Notes: generated from the sequence alone by a model not told the origin. Shown: positions 1 through 11,118, counted from the first letter of the stretch. The stretch: DNA of 64,000 nt from Quercus robur (GCF_932294415.1 NC_065536.1:15683974-15747973); one strand, 5' to 3'. Translations and numbers: made by a program.

Positions 1-281
1 ACTATAAAAAGGGAGTAAAGAGAGACAGAGAGGGGGGACGGGGCGGAGACCCCCCAACACGCCGGAGGCATCGAAAAAGGCTCCTCAAACCATGACGAGG
101 ATCAATCCTCTTTGATGAATCTAGTCTGTCTCAACCTGATCGTAAAGAGCACCACGATGACCGTCGTTCATACGCTAAAACCTAGCTCTTTGGCCCATTC
201 TCTACAAATTCATTGTACCGGGCTCATAGGTCTAAAGTCCCATTCATTTTGGGCTTGGCCTGAAAAACGTGACCCTACAAA
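1..281 (+). mobile_element. LTR-like fragment, downstream part of a probable LTR retrotransposon repeat
   Basis: A TATA-like TATAAAAA lies at positions 3-10, followed by a purine-rich then GC-richer stretch unlike the AT-rich flank. The block ends near a CTACA around position 281. A core promoter followed by a compact transcribed leader is how plant LTRs look, but no partner LTR or coding domain is in the window, so this is inference. It is a broken fossil cut by the window edge. The reading frame at 112-390 matches no family I know and I do not call it a gene. Confidence 0.3.
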
Positions 282-380
282 AACCTATGATGATGAGGTG
301 GGTAGAAAAAAAGCTCACCCAAAACGTGTACTGGGCTTTAGTGATTTTTTATGTTCTCTCTCTCTTCTGTGCATGGTATT

Positions 381-1550
381 AAAAAAATAAACATTATTTG
401 CTTAAATTTGCAATTTTTTGTTACTGGTTGATTAAGACTTAAGATAATTTTTTTTAGTTGTGCTTAATGGCTCTTCTTCTATACATGGTTTTCAAAATTA
501 AATTTTATCTGTTTAAATTTGCAATTGTTTGTTTCTAGTTGATTAAGATTTAAGATAATTTTGTTATTATGCTAAACGCAATAGTTAAATATGGGAAGTG
601 AAAGTCATACCATATAGGAATTATTAATTAAAATTAAAATTTTATGATTTTTTTTCAAGATTAATTTTTTAATCATTTTCTTAAAGACTAAGGAGATGAT
701 AATGGATGATTTTATTTAATGAAACAGCTTTTTCAAGCATAACTTTGGTGGGAGATGCTAAATTCTTCATTAATATATTTTGTACATCTTTATAGCAAAA
801 AAATAATTTTTATATATTCATTGGAGTTTTAAAATATTATAATTTATTTAATTTGATAATATTATGACTAACATATGAATTCATTATTTGGCCCCTGTTG
901 TAAATTTTTTTTTACTATGCTCTTGGTTACAATAAAGTCCACTCTATTTGTTTCGATGGAAAACTTTATGTAAATATAGTTTTTCGTGTTTTTTAGTGTT
1001 TGGTAGTATAAAAAAAAAAAAAAAAAATCAATGGAAAACTATATTTGGTCAACAGAAAAATTATGGCTTATTTTTTATTTTTTTGGAAAACAATTCTATC
1101 TCATAGCAAACTAAATAAGGAAAATTAGGAGTTTTTTTTCAACTCATTTAAGGTTGTTACCAAATATAGGAAAATGAGATAGTTTTATAAAAAATATTTT
1201 TTGAAAAATGACTCATTTTCTAGAAAATATTAACGTCAAAACAAACAAAACCACATCACATATTTAAAACGTCTATGAAGTATTATACTCAAAGGTAGTA
1301 AATTTTCTATTAGTGTGTGGTTAGTCTTAAAATCTCGATAGTGTTAGCCAGTAGCAAACTTGTTGAAGTAGAAAAGCCAACACACATGAATTTTTGAAGG
1401 ACGGTGAGAGATTAGCTGATTTTATTTTTTCAAAAAATGAGTTTCATGATTTGTTTAGGTGGAATTCACCTCTTCATTTAAATGAACAACAAATTTTAAA
1501 ATGACTACACAAGATTTAGTATTAAAGAACTAATCTCTTGTAGAGACAAG
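381..1550. other. AT-rich intergenic DNA without a gene
   Basis: I see no coding potential on either strand. The stretch is dominated by A/T runs, including 17 or more A at about 1011-1027. The only structured item is the inverted-repeat element listed at 947-1249. Confidence 0.6.
947..1249. mobile_element. MITE-like element of about 300 bp
   Basis: The left end reads TTTGTTTCGATGGAAAA. The right end, reverse complemented, reads TTTGTTTTGACG, giving imperfect terminal inverted repeats of about 12 bp. The inside is AT-rich, non-coding and carries internal near-repeats (GGAAAACTATATTTGGTCAA and related words). I judge this a non-autonomous DNA transposon from its ends only; no clear target duplication is visible. 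Confidence 0.4.
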
Positions 1551-1558
1551 ATCTAGAA

Positions 1559-3420
1559 AGGGTAGGTTTGAAGTTGGCTGGTTGGAAAGGGAAATTACTC
1601 TCTTCGAGTGGGAAGGAAATTCTCATTAAGGCGGTGGCCCAAGCCATCACCACTTACATCATGAGCTACTTCCAACTTCCGAAAAGCCTTTGTGATGAGC
1701 TTGAAAGAATGATGAGGAATTTTTGGTGGGGGCAAAAAAACCAAGAGTCGAAAATTGCTTGGATTAGTTGGAGAAAGATGTGCAAGCCCAAATCTCTTGG
1801 GGGTTTGGGGTTTTGAAATTTGCAGGCTTTCAATCTAGCCCTTTTAGCTAAGCAAGCTTGGAAAATTCTCACAAATCCAAGCTCACTAGCAGCACGCATT
1901 CTCAAGGCAAAATATTTTCCCTATTGTGATGTGATTAGTGCTAGCTTAGGCAGCAACCCCTCCTATACATGGAGAAGAATTCATAATAGCCTTGAGGTCC
2001 TTAGAAGGGGCACACGCTGGAGAGTCGAGAATGGTCGAAGGATACATATCTAGGATGATAAGTGGCTCCCAACCCCCTCGACCTTTAAAGTCATTTCCCC
2101 CCCTCGGATCATTGAAGACTTCCCCATGGTCTCCTCTCTCATTGACTCGGACACAAGGTGGTGGAAGGCCAATTCTGTTAGAGCTCTCTTCCTGCCTTTT
2201 GAAGTAGATACTATTCTCAAGATTCCCTTGAGCTACAATATGCCTGATGACAAAATCATCTGAATTGGGAATAAAAAATGAGAATTCTCTGTTAAAAGCA
2301 CTTATTTTATTGCTGTCAATCTCCTAGAATCACTTGAGGTTGCAGAGTGCTCTTCGGGTGACCCTAATTCCCCATTGTGGAGGAATCTTTGGAAGTTAGA
2401 GCTCCCGGAAAAAGTCAAAATCTTCGCTTGGAGAGCTTGATTAAATGGCCTGCCAACATTGGACAATATGCAAATGAGGGGTTTGTGCTCCAACTACACT
2501 TGCTCGATTTGTGATGAGGAAGTTGAGTGCTTAACACATAGCTTAATAACTTGTGACTTTGCCTTCTTAGTTTGGGCCCTTTGAAAGGGCTACCCACTTA
2601 GTTTGCTGCTGGAAACTCGAGACTTCAAAGACCTTGCCTTCCATTTTCTTGCAAATTCCCCATTGCAGCGCCTATTGCTTTTCTTTGCCATCTCCTGGGC
2701 AATCTGGCATAATAGGTTGCGATTCCATAATGAATGTTGCCTTTCGCCCCTTCAAACTTGGGAGATGGCTCAAAGATTAGTAGACGACTTCCACGGCGCC
2801 ATTAAGATGGATTTCCCCCTTAAACAACTCAATCAAATGAGCTAGTCTGCCCTACCTCCTGGTGTTTTCAAAGTAAATGTTGATGGGGTGTGTTCCCTTG
2901 AAATGGGAGTGAATTCTAGGGTTGGGGTGGTTATTAGAGATATGTTTGGCAGGGTTATTGCAGCTCTTTATAAGTCTCTTCCATCGCAATTCCCAGTTGA
3001 TTGGACGAATCTTTATGCTTTAGAGCAAGGCATTATGTTGGCGCAGGAAATGGAACTCTCCCAAGTCATCTTTGAATTAGATGCTCTCTTGGCTATCCAT
3101 GCTATTCACCAAGGCATTACTGGGGGTGAAGTTGGGCACTTGGTAGAAGGTATTTTGCAAGCCAAGGCTTCCTTCTCTTGCTACTCTTTCAATCACTTGA
3201 AAAGGGACTACAATAGGATTGCTCATAAGCTTGCTCAGTTCGCTAAGATCAACCATTGTACTCAAGTTTGGAAAGGTGTTTCCCCACCTTTTGTATCTCA
3301 TCTGATTCTATCAGATTTAGAGCCTCCTAATTTGTATCCCTGCTGGTGGCTCTCTGTTGTAATCCTTTTCTTGTTTAATGAAATTGTTTTCCTCTCCCAA
3401 AAAAAAAAAAAAAAAAAAAA
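1559..3420 (+). mobile_element. 5'-truncated L1-type LINE (RT C-terminus, zinc-binding region, RNase H) with poly(A) and TSD
   Basis: One reading frame runs from 1568 to the poly(A). It encodes the reverse-transcriptase thumb region (GWKGKLLSSSGKEILIK, then WISWRKMCKPKSLGGLGF), the zinc-binding segment (SPLWRNLWKLELPEKVKIFAWRA and a Cys/His cluster near 2490-2540) and a plant-type RNase H domain (VGVVIRDMFGRVIAALYKS at about 2920-2980). The endonuclease and the RT core are missing, as in a 5'-truncated LINE insertion. The 3' end is 22 A residues at 3399-3420. ATCTAGAA flanks both sides (1551-1558 and 3420-3427), the likely target-site duplication. The frame has stops at 1814, 2051, 2261, 2279, 2438, 2582 and 2843 but no frameshift, so it is a dead copy. 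Confidence 0.85.
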
Positions 3421-3427
3421 TCTAGAA

Positions 3428-4200
3428 GAAGTTATTTATGCAAAATAAGTTGCAAACAAATAATTATAAAAGAATTATTAAGTAATATGACAAAAAAATT
3501 TCTAAGAACATTCACAATGAGCTCAACTTCCTTTTTATTTTATTTTATTTTTTTTTTTTGTGGTGAACAAAACTCAATGTTTCTTGCTCTAATGAACTAA
3601 TAAATGCCTCATCAATATTTTGGGGAGCAAAACTCAATTTTGCTTTGAACAAAATCAAACTGTGCAGATTTGATATAAAAGGATTGTTTGAAAAAAATAA
3701 AATAAAGAAAGAATATATATATATTTTTTTTGTATAAAAGAATATTTTAATATAGTGGAGAAAATAGAGGCTCATTTGGTACGTGTGTTTAAATAACAGT
3801 TTTCAGTTTTTTTTAGAAATATGTATGAGTGAAAAAGTGTGTGAAAATGTGAATAATATTGTTTAAAAACTGAAAATATATATTTCAAATGATGTATCAA
3901 ACAATCTCAAAAAATTTGTTGAAGGGATGTACTAAAAAAAGATAGGTAATTAAAATAAAACATTAAAAAAAAGGTTTTTTTTTTTAAAAATTTTTTTTAT
4001 AGAAAAAATAAAAATAGGGTTTTTTTTTTTTTTTTTTGAGAAAGAAATAAAAATAGGGTTGGTAACAAAACTAACCTTGATAAATAATAGTAAATCCCAT
4101 TAGATTGGACAAGCTACAAATGTACTGAAGTTACCATTATACCCAAAATGAGTAGGTGTTGGAAAAGTCTAGAAGACCACACTGCCTCATCACTACTTCT
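3428..4200. other. Intergenic DNA and SOD upstream region
   Basis: No gene is visible. The stretch has many A/T homopolymers. At 3504 the sequence TAAGAACATTCACAATGAG resembles one end of the TTA-targeting inverted-repeat elements seen elsewhere in the window, but I cannot find its partner. A small MITE lies at 3767-3908. GTAC tetranucleotides, the core of the plant copper-response element, occur at about 3779, 3929 and 4123, a number compatible with chance. Confidence 0.5.
3767..3908. mobile_element. Short MITE-like inverted-repeat element (about 140 bp)
   Basis: The left end GAGGCTCATTTGGTAC pairs imperfectly with the reverse complement of the right end (GAGATTGTTTGATAC). The interior is AT-rich with paired CAGTTTT and AAAACTG words. 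Size and ends suggest a hAT-like miniature element; the class is inferred. It sits about 300 bp upstream of the SOD TATA box. Confidence 0.4.
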
Positions 4201-4207
4201 CTTTCAC

Positions 4208-4215
4208 TATAAATA
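4208..4215 (+). promoter_or_regulatory. TATA box of the Cu/Zn SOD gene
   Basis: TATAAATA follows CTTTCAC and lies about 110 bp before the end of the first leader exon. Transcription would start around 4238-4245. No coding frame lies between this box and the 5'-UTR splice donor at 4320, which fits a leader exon of about 80 nt. Confidence 0.7.
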
Positions 4216-4304
4216 GGATCATACCCATAAATACAGTCCACCAGATAGTCTCATTTGATTTGTGATCTCTCATCTCTACAATCTGATCATTTTCCACCGT
4301 TTCT

Positions 4305-5739
4305 AAGGGGTGTTCTGAGGTGAGCTCCTCTCATTTCCACTCCTAGTTTCTGAACATGGGCTTAGATTGTTCTTTCATGATCTGGGTTTTGGTTCTTTCA
4401 TCTGTTTCTTAAGGAAAAAAAGGATGCACATTTTCTTTTTTGTTTATAAAAAGGTTGTATTTTTCAGTTATTTCTCAAATTTGGCTTGATTTTTTTGCTT
4501 TAGATTTTGAAGATCTGCTCTTTGTTCTTACTTGTAAACCGGTTGATCTTTGTTTTGTTAAAAGATTTCTCTTTTGGTCAATGTGACTGTTGAGGAAGTT
4601 ATATTTAAGGATCCTGTACTTAAATTTATTGTCTTTTTTTGGGGTTTTTTGGTCCATGTTTGCGAATTTTTATGATGGTTCACAGATCGCTTCAGTTTTT
4701 GGTTCTGGTGAGTTAGATAATGATTTATGATGTTTTGATTATCTGTTTTGTTCTCTTAATTTTTAGTTAGATTATGTGTGTATGTGTGTGTGTATTATAC
4801 TCTATGTTGGGATGTTGAGAGATGAGACGTTGAGAAAAATTAAGAGAATTTAAGATGGGTATTCTTATTTTGACCTAATATTTTAGCTTGTATCTACTTC
4901 ATCCACTGTATCCATGGAAGTTTTTGTTGGCTGACGGTTTAGGGTGTGGATGTAATAGAAATTGGAGTAGATAAAGTAATCCATATGTGTAATATTTGTG
5001 CTCTACTGGTTTTTGAGAATTAAAGAAGAAAAAACAGTGATTGTTCACCTCAAACGAGCCATATAATAGTCATTTGAGCTAAGTTTACTTTTTGTTTTGT
5101 AATGCTATTTGTTGTATATATCAGCTTATTTGAGTTTATGGTGGTTCTGATTCTGCGAAAGCAAGTTGCTTTAGTTTCTAACACGCAATAAACCTGTTTT
5201 CTACCTTTGAAAATATGTAACAAACTTTTAATTTTTGTGAGACCTTCAAAACACTAGCTACTAGAAAAGGATTTAAGATTACGATTACCAATACTAAGCT
5301 GTCTGCCAATTTTATGTTGGTGGTTACATTATACAAGCCTTTATGCTTACATCTGGGTTTTATTTCCCTCAAGTAATTGGCCATCATTACAGAACCTGAA
5401 CATAGTTAGAGTGGTCTAATATCTTTTGAATGTTATTTTCTGTTTTGTTGTGAAGGAATACTGTAATCAATAAACAGTCTTATTATTTCCCACTAGTAAT
5501 TGGCCTCATTACATAACCTGGATGTAGTTGGAGTTGTCTAATATATTTTTGACATTTTATTTTCCTTATATTTATGAAGGCATACTGTGATCAATTAAAC
5601 ATCTTTATCTTACATTACATCGATCGTTTTCTTTATTACTTGTAATATCTTTGCATATCTTCTGTGTTCCTTTTCTTTTCAATGGTTTTTGTATGTTTAA
5701 TATCATATAGTTTTGATAAACTGTTTCATTTAGATCACA
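4305..5739 (+). promoter_or_regulatory. Split miR398-type target site across the SOD 5'-UTR intron
   Basis: The first leader exon ends AAGGGGTGTTCTGAG (4305-4319) before the donor GTGAGC at 4320. The second leader exon begins ATCACA (5734-5739) after the acceptor TTTAG. Joined, these give a 21-nt site complementary to miR398 from memory of that miRNA. There are three non-Watson-Crick positions: a U-U mismatch and a G:U pair near the centre, and one mismatch opposite miRNA base 5. miR398 is the known repressor of plant Cu/Zn SOD mRNAs under copper shortage. The six bases that pair with the miRNA 5' end come from the second exon, so the unspliced transcript lacks a full seed match. Confidence 0.85.
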
Positions 5740-5746
5740 TAGAACG

Positions 5747-7608
5747 ATGGTGAAGGCTGTGGCTGTTCTTGGAGCTAGTCCGAATGTCTCTGGCACTATC
5801 TACTTCACCCAGGAAGGAGATGGTAACTTGAAATTCCTGTATTATTAATAAGGAAATGAAATTGCTATTTTCCTATTTAAATTAATAATTTTCATTTCAA
5901 AATTTTTTCAGGACCAACTACAGTAACTGGAAGTATTTCTGGTCTTAAACCTGGACTCCATGGCTTCCATGTGCACGCTCTTGGAGACACAACAAACGGT
6001 TGCATGTCAACTGGTATATTCCAATGATCATAATGTTTGTATATTTGTTTAGGGGAAAAGTAGAGGGATTACACTTTGTTCTGATCAAATGCCCTTGCGT
6101 GTTTATTTTTATTAATTTTTTTTTAATCTATCTGCATGTAGGACCACATTTCAATCCTGCTAGCAAAGAGCATGGCGCTCCTGAAGATGAGAATCGTCAT
6201 GCTGGTGATCTGGGAAACGTCAATGTTGGTGCTGATGGTATGTCTTGTACTTAATTCTTCAGTCTTAAAGTTGTTTATTGGGGGCTTGAAGTTCCATTAG
6301 ATTCTGTGTTTTTAACTGATAAGAAGGGTTGAGATAGGAATGTATTTTGTATGACACATTTGGGGTACTAACATTCTCACTACATTGTTGTGATACAGGC
6401 ACAGTAAATTTCACAATCATTGACAAGCAGGTATGCTTCATTTCCTAGTTGATTTTAGTGTGTGTGTATATATATATATATATATAATTTTTTTTTTTTT
6501 ATAGTTCCTGTTGACTTATGTATTTTATATCTTTGCAGATTCCCCTTTCTGGACCAAATTCCATTATTGGAAGGGCTGTTGTTGTCCACGCAGATCCAGA
6601 TGATCTTGGCAAGGGTAACTATTTACTCACCTTGGAAACCATCCTAAGTGTTTTTTCCCTCCTAGATAACCGTTGATGACTTGACTGAGCTTTAATGACT
6701 TAGTGACTGTCAATTAAAAACTTGATCTGTGTATAAATTGTATCTTTCTGGAGTAAATAAGAAGTATGAATTGGTGCTTTTGTTTTCGTTTTGGGTTAAT
6801 GGTTGCTATGTCAAGCAAGACATCTAAAAATTTTGGGTAAATATTAGGAACCTGAAGTTTTGATAATCCCTTTGCCCCTCCCCTCTTTCAAATCGAAAGT
6901 TAAATAATACTACTCTCAAGTTATATCTGAAGAAAAGGAGACGACTCTCAAGTTTTTGACATTCAAGTAAAAATTAGCATTGAGCTGGACATGGAAACAT
7001 GTTCCAAAGAGGAGGGTAGGTGACGCTGATAACCCACCTCTTAATTATTTTATTTGAAACCTCTGGATTGTTTTCTGATATTGACTTTTGTAAATGAAGT
7101 TTTGCCTTTCCCCTAGTGCTTTTGAGTTTTGACCTTAATGATCATATTTTTTAAGTTAAAAAAAAAGTTTTGACTTTAATAATCTTATTCGAAAGGTCTG
7201 AATTGTTTTCTGTTTATTTTAATGGTTGATCATAAATTTTTGTGATTTTGCTAGCTAACCCTAATTATTATTACTTTTTTAAATGTTGTCTGCTTTTACT
7301 GGTCAAAAATAGTTTCCTTGTGTGCTTTTACTTGCCATGATAGGTATTGGTATCAATAAACTTACGTTAAACTTTTCTCCTATCTAATCCTTTTTTTATA
7401 ATATATATCCAGGAGGACATGAACTTAGCAAGAGCACTGGAAATGCAGGTGGCCGAGAAGCTTGTGGTATGTAAATTTGTCAGATTACATTGAAATAAAA
7501 TCACTGCATATATTTAAACATGCTATACAACCAAATTGATATATTGCTTAGGGTCCTCTTTATAGTATTTCTAGATTTTAATCATATATATGGTGATACC
7601 TCCCTCAA

Positions 7609-7656
<48 letters not shown>

Positions 7657-7943
7657 CGGATTGTGCAAAACTGAGTAAAATTCTGATAGTTGTACCAAAC
7701 CCAGGTACTTGATGCTCCTTAACTAGTTTTTTGATAAAATTGCTTAGAACTTATGAAAAGGATTTCTAGTTATATTCATTGCTCTCCTTCTCTGAAAACA
7801 ACATATTATCTTTGACAAATGTAAATATTTGTTTGTTTCTCATCTTATCTTGGATTCCATCTCTTTTGTTTTAACTTTGATGTTATAGTTATTGTACTTA
7901 TGTCTTTGTTTCTTGTGCAGGTATCATTGGTCTCCAAGGATGA
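5747..7943 (+). CDS. CSD1: Cytosolic copper/zinc superoxide dismutase, 152 aa, 7 coding exons
   Basis: The enzyme converts superoxide to O2 and H2O2 as a cytosolic homodimer. Exons are 5747-5822, 5912-6013, 6142-6237, 6399-6430, 6539-6614, 7413-7466 and 7921-7943. All introns are GT-AG and the sum is 459 nt including TGA. The start is the ATG beginning MVKAVAVLG, the normal plant cytosolic N-terminus without transit peptide. Copper ligands are His45, His47, His62 and His119; zinc ligands are His62, His70, His79 and Asp82. Cys56 and Cys145 form the intrasubunit disulphide and Arg142 guides the substrate. One oddity is Glu143 directly after Arg142 (GGREACG), where plant enzymes usually have a hydrophobic residue. 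A 5'-UTR intron (4320-5733) separates a TATA-proximal leader exon, and splicing creates a miR398-type site. The symbol follows the Arabidopsis cytosolic isoform and is by family. Confidence 0.95.
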
Positions 7944-7963
7944 ACTGCATCTTCTAATCCCTA

Positions 7964-8278
7964 CTCTGCTGTATGCTTTGCAAAGGACTTGTCGAGAACT
8001 CTTCTAAATAAATAACAAACTTTTGTCCACTCTCTTCAGGTCTATTTTTGTGATCCTAAATTAGGTACTGTACTCTGTCGTATGCTTCGCGAAGGACTTG
8101 TCGAGAACTCAACAAACTTTTGTCCACTCTCTTCAGGTCTGTTTTTGTGATCGTAAATTAGGTACTGTACTCTGTTGTATGCTTTGCGAAGGACTTGTCG
8201 AGAACTCTTCTAAATAAATAACAAACTTTTGTCCACTCTCTTCAGGTCTATTTTTGTGATCGTAAATTGGGTACTGTG
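7964..8278 (+). repeat. Three tandem copies of a 109-bp unit in the SOD 3' UTR
   Basis: Copies lie at 7964-8072, 8073-8169 and 8170-8278, starting 20 nt after the stop codon. Each begins CTCTG(C/T)(T/C)GTATGCTT and ends GGTACTGT. The middle copy differs mainly by loss of a 12-bp segment (TTCTAAATAAAT), giving 97 bp. Otherwise the copies differ at only a few bases, so the triplication is young. It probably lies within the SOD transcript and multiplies AATAAA-like words (AAATAAATAA) that could serve as polyadenylation signals. Confidence 0.9.
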
Positions 8279-9411
8279 TGTCCTTTTGATGTAATATCAA
8301 CCTTTAATTATCAGTGTTGCATAAAGACACTGCTTTCATCCACCTAACCTAAATGCTTTTGGTTCATCTTCTTTCTATTAGAGGTTTAACTTGCCCTTCT
8401 TACTCAAAGACGTGATATCATATGGTCATGAATGCCCATAGAATTTTCAGAGTTAGAACTTATGCTTGCCTTGTGGCATCGTCTAGTGTTTCAAGGACAC
8501 ACGCTTCCACTTCATTGTTGGGCATCCACATATGGTCCTAACCAAAAATGCATTCTCTTGGAATAGGCAACTCTCTAAATCAATTATCTAAATATCTAAA
8601 GAATGTGAAATTGAGTTGCCTTCGGGGCTTCTCAAAAGTCTTGTAAGTTGGGAGATAATGCAAACGAATGAAAGTGAGAGCAATTGATAAAGTAGATGCT
8701 TTGATGCATGTTCTCAAGATGAATACATCTTTTTTTTCGCTGAAAGATGAATACATCTTGAGAACAAGAGAGGGACGACGTATACATCAAGATGAATCTC
8801 TACATTTTTTTAAAAGTTTGGTGGGCTAGAAAAATGTGAATATTAGTAGTTGTCAGGTTAGAGAATCTCTAGCTATATGTACAAGATAGAAATTTTTTTT
8901 TTTTTTTTGTTAAGTACAAGATAGAAATTTGGTCCAACAGAAAAGACAGAAAGAATGACAGACATCACAATTTAAATGAGATTAATATTTTTTTTGGGAT
9001 TAATTTCCAACTTTGTGGGTTCCTGACCAAAATAAAATTGAAGAAAACGGTCAAATCCAAATGAACCCATAAACAACTTTATGCGAGAAATATCACTACA
9101 CATTTTGTCATAAATGGAAACTCAATATTAATTAGACAAAATGATGATTAGACTTTTCCACTCTGGTCTCTTTCAGGAGTCATGGGCAATGTCATGAATG
9201 GATCCATAAGCAACTTTATGCAAGATACATCCCAACATTTTTTTGTCATAAATAGAAACTCAATCAATGTGAACTAAATCCTTATGTGACATGACAAATA
9301 AGATCCAATTTTAAAGATAGTAAAACAAAATGCTAATCTACATAAAACCAATGCAATATATTGTACCTCCAAATTTGTAATTGAGATCTGGAACTCAACC
9401 ATAGTTCTTTA
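8279..9411. other. Intergenic DNA with a degenerate direct repeat and a small hairpin
   Basis: No gene is visible. A segment at about 9063-9133 (CCATAAACAACTTTATGCGAGA onward) recurs at 9199-9270 with scattered differences, a direct repeat with about 136 bp spacing. An imperfect 22-bp inverted repeat lies at about 8709-8765 (GTTCTCAAGATG against CATCTTGAGAAC). The rest is AT-rich. Confidence 0.5.
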
Positions 9412-10388
9412 GAACATTTCCACCAAGGGAAGTAAATTTTTTAGCATATATCACCTCAAAATCCAAAATTTTAGCTTTTAACAACTCATTTTATAATACA
9501 CTCAATATCAAAGATTCTATATTTTTAACCACTTCATTAAATTTTTTTTTTATTATTTCTTTATTCTTCAATTATATTTCTTTCTCTCTCTTCCTCTCTA
9601 TCACTCGCAACAAACCCATACCCACCCCATCCACCACCATCGGAAAAAAACACCAACCACCCATACCCACCTATCTATCCAACAAACTCACACTCTTCCA
9701 TCTTAACCTAGCAAACCCATATCCATCCCAGCCACCAACATTGAAAAAAAAAGTAGATGCAGAAAAACCCATAGAGACCCACAGAGATTCACCACAAACC
9801 CAGAAAATAACAGCATCCATAAAACCCAAAATCGGTGATCGACGGAGACCCATATATTCACCACAAAACCCAAAATCAGACCAAATCTCAGCCACAACCT
9901 TAGCCACCACCGGAGATTCCAGAGAAGAAATCAAATCGAATCTCAACCACAATCCACCAAATCAGACCAACAACATCCATCAAATTGGAGCAAATCTCAG
10001 TCACGATCCACGATCCACCACCACCACGATCCATCGGTGAGAAGAAGGAGAGAGAACCAGTGAGAAGAGAGGAAAAAAAAGAAGAGAGAGAGAGAGAGAA
10101 ACTTGGGTGAGATGGTGAGAGGGAGAGGAAGAAGATTGGGTGAGAATCGTGAGATGGTGTGACAAAGGAGAAGTGAGAGAGGAGAAAGAAGAGACTTGGG
10201 AAGGAGACAAACACGAAAGAGAGAGGGAAAGATATTAATAAAAAATGATAGCATTGTGCTACAATGCACGCACTGTAACAATATTGCAAATTTTTTAGTA
10301 TATGCAATCTTTGATGGAACATGTTTTTGGGTTATAAATGCTAAAAAAAAACATCTTTTAGCATATGCAATCCTTAATGGGAATGCTC
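9412..10388. mobile_element. Non-autonomous PIF/Harbinger-like element, 977 bp, TTA target duplication
   Basis: The left end GAACATTTCCACCAAGG and the reverse complement of the right end GAGCATTCCCATTAAGG form terminal inverted repeats of about 17 bp. TTA flanks both sides (9409-9411 and 10389-10391), the target duplication typical of the PIF/Harbinger superfamily. No transposase frame is present. The middle is a C/A-rich then purine-rich stretch (about 9590-10230) that opens long frames on both strands; these are low-complexity and not genes. Family assignment rests on the TSD and ends. Confidence 0.6.
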
Positions 10389-10391
10389 TTA

Positions 10392-11118
10392 GAAATTAGT
10401 ACCTTTTGTTTTTCAAATCGGGATTTAAGTTTTGGGATGTTTGATGTGCACCATGAAATTATTACAAACAGTGAGTCAAGGATCGGAGTGAACCATTTAT
10501 TTTATATAAAGTAGATATGACATTATAGGAAGGTGGAACATGATCGATAGGAATTGAAACATTGTAAATGGTGCAAAATTCTTAACTTTTAAAACTGTTT
10601 CTTCCTATTTGATTCAACAATCAGAATTATTTAGTGACTCTTCCTTCGTCTTGTAAAAAAGTTGAAATTAAAAGCACCTTTTATTTTCCTAAAGTGTCAA
10701 GGTAATGCTTGCATCATTTTAATTAGCTCCCTATTTAATTCGGACTACTTTCCATTTTCATGTCAAAGTCATAACAAATTATTATTGTCCGCTGCTACAA
10801 AATCATTCATTCCAAAACATTAAAACATGACATAATATGTCAATGGCTTGGTAATTCTTGCCTCAATATTCTTTTGTCTAGAGATGAACTTGTATTATAG
10901 AGAAAAAAACATATTAAATAGTTCTTAAACGCCCCTAATTTAGGTGAATATCATAAAGAGTACATTTTGTATTATGGTTTGCTTTCCCTTTTTTCCCACT
11001 AGGTTTGAAATTTAGTGCCCATTAGATATAGTTTAAGTGTATTGGTTTATTTGACTTGAATATATAGTTTTGTAATGAATGCTGAATGTTTCACTAACTT
11101 TTACTATTTTACACATCT
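10392..11118. other. AT-rich intergenic DNA without a gene
   Basis: I see nothing coding or repeated here beyond short A/T runs. It ends at the poly(T) that marks the 3' end of the next LINE. Confidence 0.55.

Noticed and set aside
112-390. 92-codon frame at the window start
   Set aside because: It lies over the LTR-like fragment, has no recognisable domain and ends in poly(A)-rich DNA.
3779-4126. GTAC copper-response cores upstream of SOD
   Set aside because: Three GTAC words in roughly 430 bp are close to chance for a 4-mer; without clustering near the TATA box I do not claim SPL7 control.
9741-10322. Overlapping open frames on both strands within the 9.4-10.4 kb element
   Set aside because: They arise from low-complexity C/A-rich and purine-rich DNA; composition is repetitive (Ser/Leu/Phe or Asn/Thr/Pro) and no domain is visible.
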